NCBI GenBank assembly: GCA_014529385.2
Contig: CM043963.1
Span: 104,574,912 to 104,638,911, forward strand
Direction of reading: 5' to 3'
Source: Adiantum capillus-veneris
Lineage: Eukaryota > Streptophyta > Polypodiopsida > Polypodiales > Pteridaceae
Length of the DNA stretch: 64,000 nt
Shown here: one piece after another, positions 46,801-56,353 of the stretch
Numbering within the stretch: the first letter of the stretch is position 1
How the letters are laid out: every line of letters begins with the position of its first letter
Position numbers and translations under genes: made by a program
Notes under the pieces: generated by a model
The model's database searches: none
What the model saw: the letters and a program-made list of their open reading frames with translations, nothing else
What the model was told of the DNA's origin: nothing

Positions 46801-49305
46801 ACTAGCTCTTAGCAAATTTTGGTATCAGTAGAATTTATCATGCTCGGGTTTGATTAAACTGGTTTAGCCAAAGCACTTTTGTAGTTGACTACTCTTAGAC
46901 TCACAAGAGTTTATTAACTCTAGCTTGAAAGTTTCAAAATTGATTGTAACCTTTTGAAACAATGAAAACATGGCCTTGAACATCCTAATCTGTAATCCAC
47001 CGTGATTTGTGCCCATGTTCGTCCGATTAGAAGTTAATTTGCAATGCAATTATTGCGCTAATCCATTTCTAGCGTGCAAAATTTTGAAAGTTATCTGTTG
47101 CTCTACTACTTTGAGTTAGCCTTTTTGCTCACTTTTTTCGATCGTTTTTTTGCTAATATGGGTCGCATTGCGGTGTATGATTCTTTCGACGGTATGTCTT
47201 TTGCTTTTTTGCCTCTTTTGACGATTTATTAATTTTTTGGTGAAATTTTGAATTTTCTAAAAATTTTGGGATTTTTATGATTTTTGATAAATTTTTGAGA
47301 AAGTTTTGATTTTTACAAAAATTTTCTATGAATTTTCTTTTTTTTTGGTGAATTTTGTAACTTTTATGGAAACTTTTGAAGATATCTTGAATTTTTATGA
47401 TTTTTTGAACAATTTTAGATTTTCGAAGGATTTTTTATGAGCTTTCATGAAATTTTTTACATTTTTTGTGTGAATTTGTTTTTATTTTTTATGAATTGTC
47501 TATGAGGTTTTTATTTTTTATAAGTTTTTTGGTAAGTTTTTTATTTTTCTATAGTTTTCTAAACCCTTTTTTAAATTTTTAATTGATTTTTTTTAAAAAA
47601 AATTAATATATTTTTAGTTTTAATTTTTGTGTGATTTTTTTAAAAATTTCAAATGGTTTTTTGTAATTTTTATTGTTTTTAATTATTTTTTTAAATGGTT
47701 TTGTGATTTATTTATTTTTTTTGATTGATTTTTTATATTTATTTTTTCTTTTCCTTTTTGTCCTTTTTTTAAAAAAATTAAAAAAATTATAAATAAAATT
47801 ACCTCTTACCTGGTGGAGCTGTGGATCCGGGCCTGGCAGTGTTGACTTTCGGGTGACAGCAGCATGCATCACGAGGTGGAAGGCGAGGTTTGGCGCGCGG
47901 GGCACAAGGAGAGAGGGAGGGAGAGAGAGTAGGCTACCTTGACGGTGCGCAACACGGGGCACCAGAGGAGACTGTATGAGACTGGCACAACACAGTAGAG
48001 AGAGAGAAAGAGCTTGTGGCACACGGTATGACGGAGGGAGAGAGAGGCATGCATTGGTGACGTGGCCGCTGCACAAGTGGCGGGACAGCCGGACAGAGGA
48101 GGGTACACGACAGAGGGGAGGGTGAGGGTCTGTGTGTGTGTGTGTGTGTGTCTATGTGTGTGTGAATAGGACAAGGAGGGGGAGAGAGGTGGGTCATGCA
48201 AGAGAGAGAGATGTCAGCGAGAGACGAGGAGAGAGACGAAGAAGAAGAGTATTTTAAAGTCTTAGGAAACTATCCCACAAGGTGAGAGAGAAAGTTAGAG
48301 GTTAGAGAGAGACCATAAATAATCGTTAGCAGTGGGGGAGAGAGAGTAAGAGTGAAAGGGGGATGAGAGAGAGAGTTAATTATCGTTGGGAGTGGGGAGG
48401 AGAGAGAGTGAGAGAAGTGAGAGAGGGGGATGAGAGAGAGTGTTAATAATCGCTCTTTTGGGAGGGGGCAAGATTTTATTTTTCTATTTTTGATAAAGTT
48501 GAACCTTAGGACCACAAGGAGCTGTTCTCACCGCAAGCCCGTAAAAAATCAAAAATCACCGTCAAGTTTTACACGAGCGTTGATGTTGTATCGGACCGCA
48601 CGCCAAGGTTCGGCAAATCCTACCAGTCCACATCGAAGCTCAAAATTCGTTTTATTTTTATTTTCGAACGTCCTAAAGTGTCTAAATAAGGCCAAAAATC
48701 ACCCGAGAACACAAAAATCATCCGAAAATCCCAAAAATTGCCAAAAAAATCTAAAAAACTCTAAAAATCATCGGCAATCACAATCAAACACTTTTGATAC
48801 GCATAAGCACACCAAAAATAGTAGTTTTTATCAAAAATACCAAATTCGACAAAATCATCAACCCGACCCTCAGAAATAGCAAAACGCTCAAAATTTGGCG
48901 AACAAACACCCAAATGCACTCAAAATCAAGCCATAAACACACATTCAAAACAGCTTGTAAAGATTGCAAGATATCAATTTTTAACGGAATTAAGCAAAAA
49001 TTAGCAAAAATTTACCAAAAATTTGTAAAAATTATTCAAAAAATACTCAGAAAAATTTTGAAAATTCTCCACACAGGGAATTAGTGCAGCCAAATAAATT
49101 CACAAAATCCACATCAATTCAATTGCCAAATATTTTGATCACTAAAATCCAAACTATGCAATTAAATCGAAAAATTAGGTCAAAATTTGACGCATTTGGA
49201 GTGTGTAAATCCCTGTTTTGAGCTCAAAAACACAGCATTTAACCATTACACATATCAAATATGCAATAAAAAATTGAATCAATCATGCTTATTAAACACT
49301 TTTTA

Positions 49306-49353
<48 letters not shown>

Positions 49354-50188
49354 AATAATTGGCAATTTTTACCAATTGTTAGGTGCGCACACAAAAGGGT
49401 TAATCTTGTCGAAATTGCAATGTGATTTCACAAATCTCTAGTTGGGCATTACCACAACACAATCAATCATCACAATTGAAAAATTATTAAGCACAAATTG
49501 AGTTTTAGGTGCACAATCAAGGGCAAAATAGTGCACACACACCTAACATTAGGTATACACACACTCAACTAGAATGCACACACACTTAACTTTAGTGCAC
49601 ACACACTTGCAATTGACCATTCAAACATGTAACTAGATCAATTAGGCACACAATTAGCAACACGCATTCACCAATTAGCAATTGAAACTTGTCAATTTCA
49701 TACGCCACCAAATCTGGAAAATTTTTGCATTACAACGGCATGAAAACGAACAATTCAAAAATTTTCAAAGCATAACATAGCATCAACATTGTATTGCAAC
49801 TAACACGGCATCAACATGGCATTGGCATCGACATGGCATCGACATTGCATCATCTTGGAATCCCTACACAAGTCTACACATGTTTAGATTCTAGGGAGGT
49901 TGAGAATACCACCTTGATTACCTTTCCAATGAAGATCGATTGACAATTGAAATCTCCGATCCTTGGTAGCAAAGTAGTGTGTAAGTTAGCAAGGGGTTAG
50001 TGTGAAATTAGAGTGCATAAACACACAACTGGTAAGATAAGGTGACAAATTAGGAAATAATGAACACATTGCTTCATGCACATACATCCAAAATCCAAAA
50101 AACCATAAACACATAAGTGAAATTAGTAGTGACATTAGTGAGGAAACACATCCTATTATGCCACAATTACACTAGCGTAGGCCATCAT
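46801..50188 (-). other. Long 5' leader of the large LTR element
   Basis: No coding homology. A T-rich block (47100-47800) and an A-rich block (48540-49260) flank a GC-richer, GA-containing middle (47810-48480). (TG)n lies at about 48131-48152 and (CA)n at 49307-49345. Confidence 0.6.
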
Positions 50189-50207
50189 CCCCGGCAACGA
50201 TGCCAAA
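50189..50207 (-). promoter_or_regulatory. Primer binding site
   Basis: The minus strand reads TTTGGCATCGTTGCCGGGG next to the LTR end. It resembles the TGGCGCCGTTGCCGGGG site of plant Athila/Tat-type elements, with changes. Confidence 0.75.
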
Positions 50208-51150
50208 TGTTGGGAGTTCCATCGTTGCATAGCTCTAATGACCAACAAAATTATCAATCCGTAGGGATGAGCTACCTGGCTAGGGGATGAGCTATCGGCT
50301 AGGGCATGGAAACACTCACACGATTAATGAGCTAATCATGGAAACACGAATGGCGACTCTACGAGGTGAGCTTCTCGGCCTATGGAGGAGCTAAGCCACA
50401 ATGATGGACAATCTCCACATCCACTTTCCTTCACCTCCAATCAACCCAATCACACACACTAATGATTGCAAGATGTGCACAACACTAATCCTATCATACA
50501 ACACACTAATCGCAAGCACACACACATAGATCTATTGAACACCACACTCCAATCAAACCTACATGCACACACAAAAAAAAGAGGGCAATCACACAAGATT
50601 AGAGTGGGATTAACCACTAATTTGTTTATGATCTAGCTAATCAAGGCATCATTAGCAAGCACAAGAAGCATGAGAGAGGCATAGTGAGAGAGAATTAAGC
50701 ATTGATTAGTGTTAATCAAGTCACATGAGCAAGGAGAAGCGCAAGGTCTTCATAGCCACACACCTCAAGAGCTCTCACCAAAGAGTGCTCTCCACAAATG
50801 AGCTTGAGAATGCTAATTTCTTTTACACACTGCTTTATATACCTAAGGTAAAAATATGCAATGTCCGGGTGCCCAAGGCCTTTAGGGCTCCACCACTTAT
50901 TGAATCTGCTACCTAGGCACACTAACTGACCTATTCTTTACAGCTTGGAAATCCCATTGAGCCCGTAACACATTAAAAATATTACAATGGCTTGAAAAAA
51001 ATCGAGAATTTACAATACATGACCATTTTGGAAAAATGTAAAAAATGTGTAACTCCAATCTTCACTGCTTCTTCATGTTGATCTTCGCTATACATTCGTA
51101 TGTCTTTGATCTTTAGTAGCTTTTGTTAACTGATGTTGACTCAGTTAACA
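50208..51150 (-). repeat. 5' LTR
   Basis: 943 bp, partner of 42090-43005. The minus strand begins TGTTAACTGAGTCAACATCA. Confidence 0.9.
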
Positions 51151-51872
51151 TCGGCAATTGTCCTCCTTAGCCAGACCTTTGTTCTACTTCTCGGATTATT
51201 GATTTAAAAAGAATCTAGAGTAGCTTATTTTAGTAAGCCTTTCCCACACAAGATAAAGAAAAATAAAAATTGGAAATTTTGTCAAGGCACCACCTCCACA
51301 CGTGGCAAAGGAGACATGATAGCCAAGTCTTGGGAAAGGGGATATGCCTGGAGGAGTATATGTGATTGCTTGAAAGATAACTAGATAATTTTACTAATAC
51401 TAAAGGAAAAAGGAAGTAAAATATTCTAAAAATAAAAAAGGTGGGAACGACCTGATAAATGCACACTTGTAAGTATGCATAGTGTGCATGCTGCTTTCAA
51501 ATGTTTAAAATGTATTCCTGGTTTGACTTGATTGGAATATTGTTTTCTAGTATCATAGTATTACCTTGGGAAGGTGCATTTATGAAACGGTTCGGTGGGT
51601 GGATGGATTCCAGAGGGTTAACTTGCTGGCCAGAAAGCTGAACCCAATTTTTATGTTGTCGAGTTAAAAACGTGATAAGGGATTCCAATCTATGGAGCGG
51701 GAATCAAACTTGGGAACGAGGGCTTGTGTAGCTATTAAATACACTCATCTTAGGGGAACGCTCTAACGATTGTGCTCGGCCATAACCCCGAGAAAAAAAT
51801 GTCAGAGACCTTGAACCAAGGGTGAACTAGAGAACACCCACCAACTGACTCTGGAAGGTTGAGTTCTGATGG
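51151..51872. other. Gap, nothing recognised
   Basis: Short frames only. No repeat or homology. Confidence 0.4.
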
Positions 51873-52256
51873 CTTCCGCTAAAAATTTCAAAGCGATAAG
51901 GAAATATATTTCAAGGTTAATGGTTTTGTAAGAGAAAATTGAATTTTATCACCCCCTTGAGTTGGCATGGGAGAACTGGAGGAGTCCTATCTTGGTGTTG
52001 GTCAAGCGGGAGGGATGTCAAGAATTGTGGTGTATCCAATTGGAGATGGTGCAGCGGACGGTCCCTAGTGAAGGGGATCGGGGAGCACCACAGACGGAGA
52101 GTGAGAGAGAGAGAAGGAGATACACACACGATGTGGGTGGGGAGACTCAAAGAGTGAGCAACCCCCTATCCACTTATGCTATGTATAAGGTATACAAGTC
52201 AGTGGGCGCCCAGACTCTGGGCGGCCGGGCAAGGCACAGACGCCTATACCCCAACA
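51873..52256 (-). repeat. 3' LTR of a Ty1/copia element (left edge uncertain)
   Basis: The right edge is fixed by the polypurine tract. The minus strand begins TGTTGGGGTATAGGCGTCTG after it. A TATA-like TATACCTTATAC lies about 60 bp in. The left edge at TGGCTTCCGC is a guess. Confidence 0.5.
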
Positions 52257-52270
52257 ACCTCCCACTTAAA
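52257..52270 (-). promoter_or_regulatory. Polypurine tract of the copia element
   Basis: The minus strand reads TTTAAGTGGGAGGT before the LTR. Confidence 0.75.
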
Positions 52271-52662
52271 GGCGACTATGCCTTTAAGCAAGAGAACCTA
52301 GTCTAAAGACTACAAAAGGCGAGAGAAAACCGCTCTCAACCAATGCCCACTGGCTGGCTGTGATCGTGTGCATCCGGCTCTACTGATAGACAAACATCCC
52401 GCTGCGGAAGCCACACAGAGCTAGCTCCAAGCTCTGCAAATAGTCTATAAGAGCTCATACACTCCTACAAGTATCGGTCCAATACCTGCAAACCTCCCCT
52501 ATGCTCTATGCCGAGATCAGTCATCGAACGACTGATCAACCCTGCTGCAAATGCTCCCACTGCAGCTGCTATGTCGGGCCTCGAGATCAGCATCTCGTAC
52601 ATAAGGACACCGAACGTTGATGCAACCCTGGCAACCTCTGCCACCTCCAACTCAGAACTCAA
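52271..52662 (-). pseudogene. Copia RT C-terminal/RNase H remnant
   Basis: The frame 52662-52465 reads ASTFGVLMYEMLISRPDIAA then AVG. It matches the copia block Y-x-S-x-x-G-S-L-M-Y-x-M..R-P-D-I-A-x-A-V that follows RT. Everything between it and the Gag/pre-integrase ORF (integrase core and RT palm) has been deleted. RNase H beyond it is not readable. Confidence 0.75.
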
Positions 52663-52698
52663 CTCATGGCAATCCTGTCCCCTATCATAGAGACCATG

Positions 52699-54057
52699 TC
52701 ACTCTGACTCCGAGCTCTGGAGTGACTCCTCGTGCCCACCACATATCACATGTGTACCAATTGTATCCATATGTCCTGAATCTGCATCAAGCTCTGGCAT
52801 AAGCATATCAAGAAATGACTCCACAATAGCCGACATCTCAGCATCCATGTGAGTCATCTCTGTCATCACCTCTGATGGCCCATCCTGCTGTGACTCACTA
52901 GAGCTGTCCCACTCTACCTGTGCATCCGTAGACGCAACCTGCACAACAAGGTCACTGCTCTGCACTCCATGCAAAGCATCCTGCAACCCACAAGCAAAAG
53001 AGACTCGCTTGCTCTCTCGCTCTCTACCGGGCTGCATGATCACAGAGACAGCACCGTCTCTCGCTTGATCCACATGCAATGGGTAACCTGTACCACTCCT
53101 GGCACCTCTCGCAATCACTAGCGAACCCAAATGCATCACGAAATCTCGCTCTCGTAGAGAAATCTGACATCCACTATCCCGTAACTGTCTGACTGAGATC
53201 AAATCCCGTCTCAAATCTGGCACATAACGCACATGACGCAGGGTAAATCTCATACCACTGGGTAAGGACAAATATACGTCTCCTGCACCCTCAATGTCAT
53301 ACAAAAAACCATCAGCCATGTGCACACAACCAAGTCTCCCACTAGAAAACGTGCTAAACCACTCACGATGTGACGTGACATGGAAAGTAGCATCTGAATC
53401 TAGTAACCAATGTGAAGACAAGGTGCAATCCGATATGCAATCCGTAGACATAAGATTGTCGGAAGACAAGGTAGATGTAAATGTGACATCGCCATCACAA
53501 GCATACTCAGTAACCACCATACTGATCTCACTAGCATCTGTCATGCTCAAATTTGCATCACGCATCTGTCGCCTCTGTTGTCTCAAACGCCTGAAACATC
53601 GACGCCTAATGTGCCCTCTATGTCCACAATGCCAACATGTCAAGTCTCTATGCCGTCGAGACTTGCATGTGGGACCAATCTCTCCCATGGACATAGAAGT
53701 GGGACTAGACTCCCCTGTAGACATGGATGTCTCGTACATAGCATGTAAACTCTGCCATAAAGCATGAGTTGTAGTCTCCCTCGAGACTTGCCAGTCAACA
53801 GACTCAACCAGATGCAAACGAATCGTAGACATTGCCAACTCATCAAGATCCTGCCAATCATCATCACGCATAGACTTGGGCTTCGCCGATAAACCACGCA
53901 AGGGTTTATCCTGCCCCAAATCCGCCAATGCAACAAGCATATGCTCCTTCCAAGCAACAAAATCTGCACCATCAAACTGTGTCAGACCATAACGCTGGAA
54001 GTCAAATGAAAAATCAGCCATAATTCTCTCAAAAGAGCAACCAACAATGAGTAGCAA
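52699..54057 (-). CDS. Copia Gag/pre-integrase ORF of an internally deleted element
   Basis: An uninterrupted 452-codon frame. Its N-terminus (FDGADFVAWKEHMLVALAD, DDWQDLDELAMSTIRLHL) is copia Gag, but about 60 residues of the core after LHAMYET are missing and replaced by a Ser/Thr/Met-rich repeat. A zinc knuckle C-W-H-C-G-H-R-G-H-I-R-R-R-C follows. The protease active site reads D-S-D instead of D-S-G, so it should be inactive. The GAG-pre-integrase block (YVPDLRRDLISVRQLRDSG, GSLVIARG) is present, then an acidic tail. An open frame despite deletions could mean a non-autonomous element that still makes a Gag-like protein, or simply youth. Confidence 0.8.
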   Translation of the reverse strand: MLLIVGCSFERIMADFSFDFQRYGLTQFDGADFVAWKEHMLVALADLGQDKPLRGLSAKPKSMRDDDWQDLDELAMSTIRLHLVESVDWQVSRETTTHALWQSLHAMYETSMSTGESSPTSMSMGEIGPTCKSRRHRDLTCWHCGHRGHIRRRCFRRLRQQRRQMRDANLSMTDASEISMVVTEYACDGDVTFTSTLSSDNLMSTDCISDCTLSSHWLLDSDATFHVTSHREWFSTFSSGRLGCVHMADGFLYDIEGAGDVYLSLPSGMRFTLRHVRYVPDLRRDLISVRQLRDSGCQISLRERDFVMHLGSLVIARGARSGTGYPLHVDQARDGAVSVIMQPGRERESKRVSFACGLQDALHGVQSSDLVVQVASTDAQVEWDSSSESQQDGPSEVMTEMTHMDAEMSAIVESFLDMLMPELDADSGHMDTIGTHVICGGHEESLQSSESE

Positions 54058-54308
54058 ATGTCAACCAAATCAGCCCTAAACTGGATCGAATCGCATCAAC
54101 AAAAGTCTGCAAATATGGCTGTAAAATCTGATGCAAAGTTGCACCAATAACCGTGCAAAGCCTTGCACAAAATCACAAGTCAATATGACTCAATCGCGCA
54201 TAAATATCTGACAAAATTTTGGCAGAGTCTCCTTTGTAACTGGAGCAAAATCTCAACAGTAAACCTCAAAGAGACAATAATATATGCCACAATGGCCAAT
54301 CTGGGAAT
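54058..54308 (-). other. Leader of the copia element, part left of the chromovirus insertion
   Basis: Non-coding, with recurring GCAAA..CTTGCA words. The other part of the leader is right of the insertion. Confidence 0.6.
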
Positions 54309-54313
54309 AAACT
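54309..54313. repeat. Target site duplication AAACT, left copy
   Basis: Identical to 63126-63130 at the other end of the chromovirus. Confidence 0.95.
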
Positions 54314-55938
54314 TGTCATAAAATCTAATATCTAACTAACCCAAATGATTTTCTCATATTAAATTGATCACTTAATGTGGGAGAATAAACGGGAACAAGT
54401 GTTAAGATATAGGTATGTGCTTATAGATCTATCTCAACATGGGGCCAATGGTAATGGGGCCCAAAAGGGAGATGGTCTATCAAAGAGCAAGGCTAACCAA
54501 TGGAGCATAAGACCTTAGGGTTAGCTTCATTGAAGACCTCCAATAAATGTGTGTAAAAGTCCTTTGACCTTAAGTAAGCTAGGGTTGAGCTTGAGGTGGG
54601 AACCCGGCCCAAGCTCGAGGTGCTTGTCCTGCTTGAGGTGCTTGTCATGCTTGAGGTGTTTTTCATGCTTGAGGTGCTTGATTAAGATGCTTGAGGTGCT
54701 TGACTGGCTCCATGCTTGAGGTGCTTGACTTGCTGCATGATTAAAGTACTTGAGGTGCCTTGAGAAGCTTGCCTGAGATGCTTGTGGGAACACCCCCTAG
54801 TTCAAGTGCTTTGTCATGCTTGATGAGTAAGGTGCTTGATCACCTAAAAGTCAAAAGCATTCCTACAAGAGGGGGGGCGAGCCCTTTTCCTAGGGGCTAG
54901 AGAGAGAACACCCACTCACACACACAAGGGAAGCCCAACTTGAAGAGGCAGCAAGGACACATGTCAGGCCCCTACCCATGTTACCTTCATGTGTTGCTTG
55001 AAGCCTATTGGCTAGGCTTCAAAGGGGTCCAATGATAAATTACATGAATTATCTAATTGTTTTAGCATTTATCAAGTCCTCTCTCTCAAAGGGGAAAGGG
55101 GGACACTTGTCCCAAGGCTACCCATGTTGCTTGTAATGGCTCCTGCTTGTGATTGGCTAGGCCTGGAGGGGTCCAATGAGCTTCAGGCATGAGCTACAAG
55201 GGGGGGTCGACCCAAGCAAGCTAGGGGGGTGCCTAGGGGGTATACTCACCCACACACACTCACAAGCACTCTCATTGTGTGATATGCAAAGTGCAAGAGC
55301 TCCCTCTCCAAGCAAGTAGAGGTTGAGAGCCTACACCAACACTCTTGGCTATGGAGTGCAAATCCAACCAAGAGCCATGCTTCAATGCTTAAGCTTGCCA
55401 TCTCCTTCTTCTTCATTACTATGCTATTATGTATGCTAGCAACAAGAGTATGATAAGTGAGGAACTAATTCTTTCTCCTACGAAATGTTTCTTCTTCCTC
55501 TTCCCTACCCTCATTCCCTGCTAGCTCTCTCCACCTTCGAAGGTGTTTGAGGTCTTGGGACTGAGGCTTGGGATAGTTAAAGCTTTCTTCAAGTTTATGT
55601 TATGTTTGTGGTGCATGAAGCCTTCCATCTTCATGGCATCACCTAGGTCACAAGGAACACAAAGACTGTATTGTAACAAGTCTCTCTTTAAGGGAGAAAT
55701 CATAATACAAATGCCTATTGGAGGGGGGACCGGCTCCACATAAATCCGGTCCTCAATTGTTGTCATGTTCTCTAAACTCTCTCTCTTGCAAAAGTATTGT
55801 CTATGCCAAGTTAACTAATTGCTATGATTATGTTGCTATCTTCAATTATGTCTACCCGCTATGCTCACAAAATCATTTCTTGAAAGTACTCTCATTAAAT
55901 TCCGCTATTCTCAAATTGAATAGGCAAATTCCATTACA
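54314..55938 (+). repeat. 5' LTR of the chromovirus
   Basis: 1625 bp, TGTCATAAAA..TTCCATTACA. About eight near-tandem copies of a [AT]GCTTGAGGTGCTTG-type motif lie at 54586-54760 and are likely in U3. Frames predicted in it (for example 54527-54793 minus) come from this repeat. Confidence 0.97.
54586..54760 (+). repeat. LTR subrepeats, CTTGAGGTGCTTG type
   Basis: About eight units with an irregular period of 18-26 bp. The same block occurs in the 3' LTR at 61773-61947. Such U3 subrepeats can act as transcription factor sites. That role is inferred. Confidence 0.8.
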
Positions 55939-55951
55939 TTGGTATCAGAGC
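55939..55951 (+). promoter_or_regulatory. Primer binding site, initiator tRNA-Met
   Basis: TTGGTATCAGAGC directly after the LTR CA. Confidence 0.95.
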
Positions 55952-56353
55952 ATTTGGTTTCTCTTTTCTTGCTTAAGAAGAGAGGTCCTTAAGTAGCCTA
56001 TAAATGGTTGATGTTGTTAATTATAATAGAGTAAGTGGAACTGGGATCTAATACCGGTTTTGTTAAGCCCACTATGTGGGGGATGGTGCACACCTCGGGA
56101 GCTTTGGACTTAATAATGGAGTCTTTTTAGACTTGCCTACGGCTTTACCATTATTGAGCCATAAGAAGTCCGAAAGGAGCTAGCCCTTGGCAACTCTGCT
56201 ATGTTAGACCTACTCCTCTACTCTCTATAATTAACCACTTTGAGCCGTGGGTGTAGATACTTAAGAGCCGATTTTCAAAGGCTAAGAGGAGTGGCAACTA
56301 AGGTTTTGAATTGCCAAAGCATACACTAAGTACATACATAAAATTTTGTTAAC

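Larger units (their letters stand above)
42090..51150 (-). mobile_element. Large LTR retrotransposon with Gag/protease only
   Basis: LTRs at 42090-43005 and 50208-51150 start TGTTAA and end CCCAACA on the minus strand. The primer site lies next to the right LTR (50189-50207) and the polypurine tract next to the left one (43006-43017), so transcription is leftward. The interior (7.2 kb) holds a 3-kb leader, Gag and protease remnants, and 2.4 kb downstream with no RT, RNase H or integrase that I can find. That makes it non-autonomous (LARD-like) or pol-deleted. The 5-bp flanks (TCCAA and TCGGC) do not match, so no target duplication is evident. Confidence 0.85.

Noticed and set aside
47708-48201. 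Minus-strand Leu/Ser/Pro-rich frames
   Set aside because: Low-complexity GA/TG-rich leader of an LTR element without any domain.
53294-53767. 157-codon plus-strand ORF
   Set aside because: Antisense to the copia Gag-like ORF, which has a zinc knuckle and protease region on the other strand.
54527-54793. Minus-strand ORF with KHLKHDKHL repeats, also at 61714-61980
   Set aside because: Translation of the LTR subrepeats, present in both LTRs.
55939-55951. tRNA gene
   Set aside because: Only the short complement of a tRNA 3' end is present. It is a primer binding site. No cloverleaf-length tRNA was seen anywhere.
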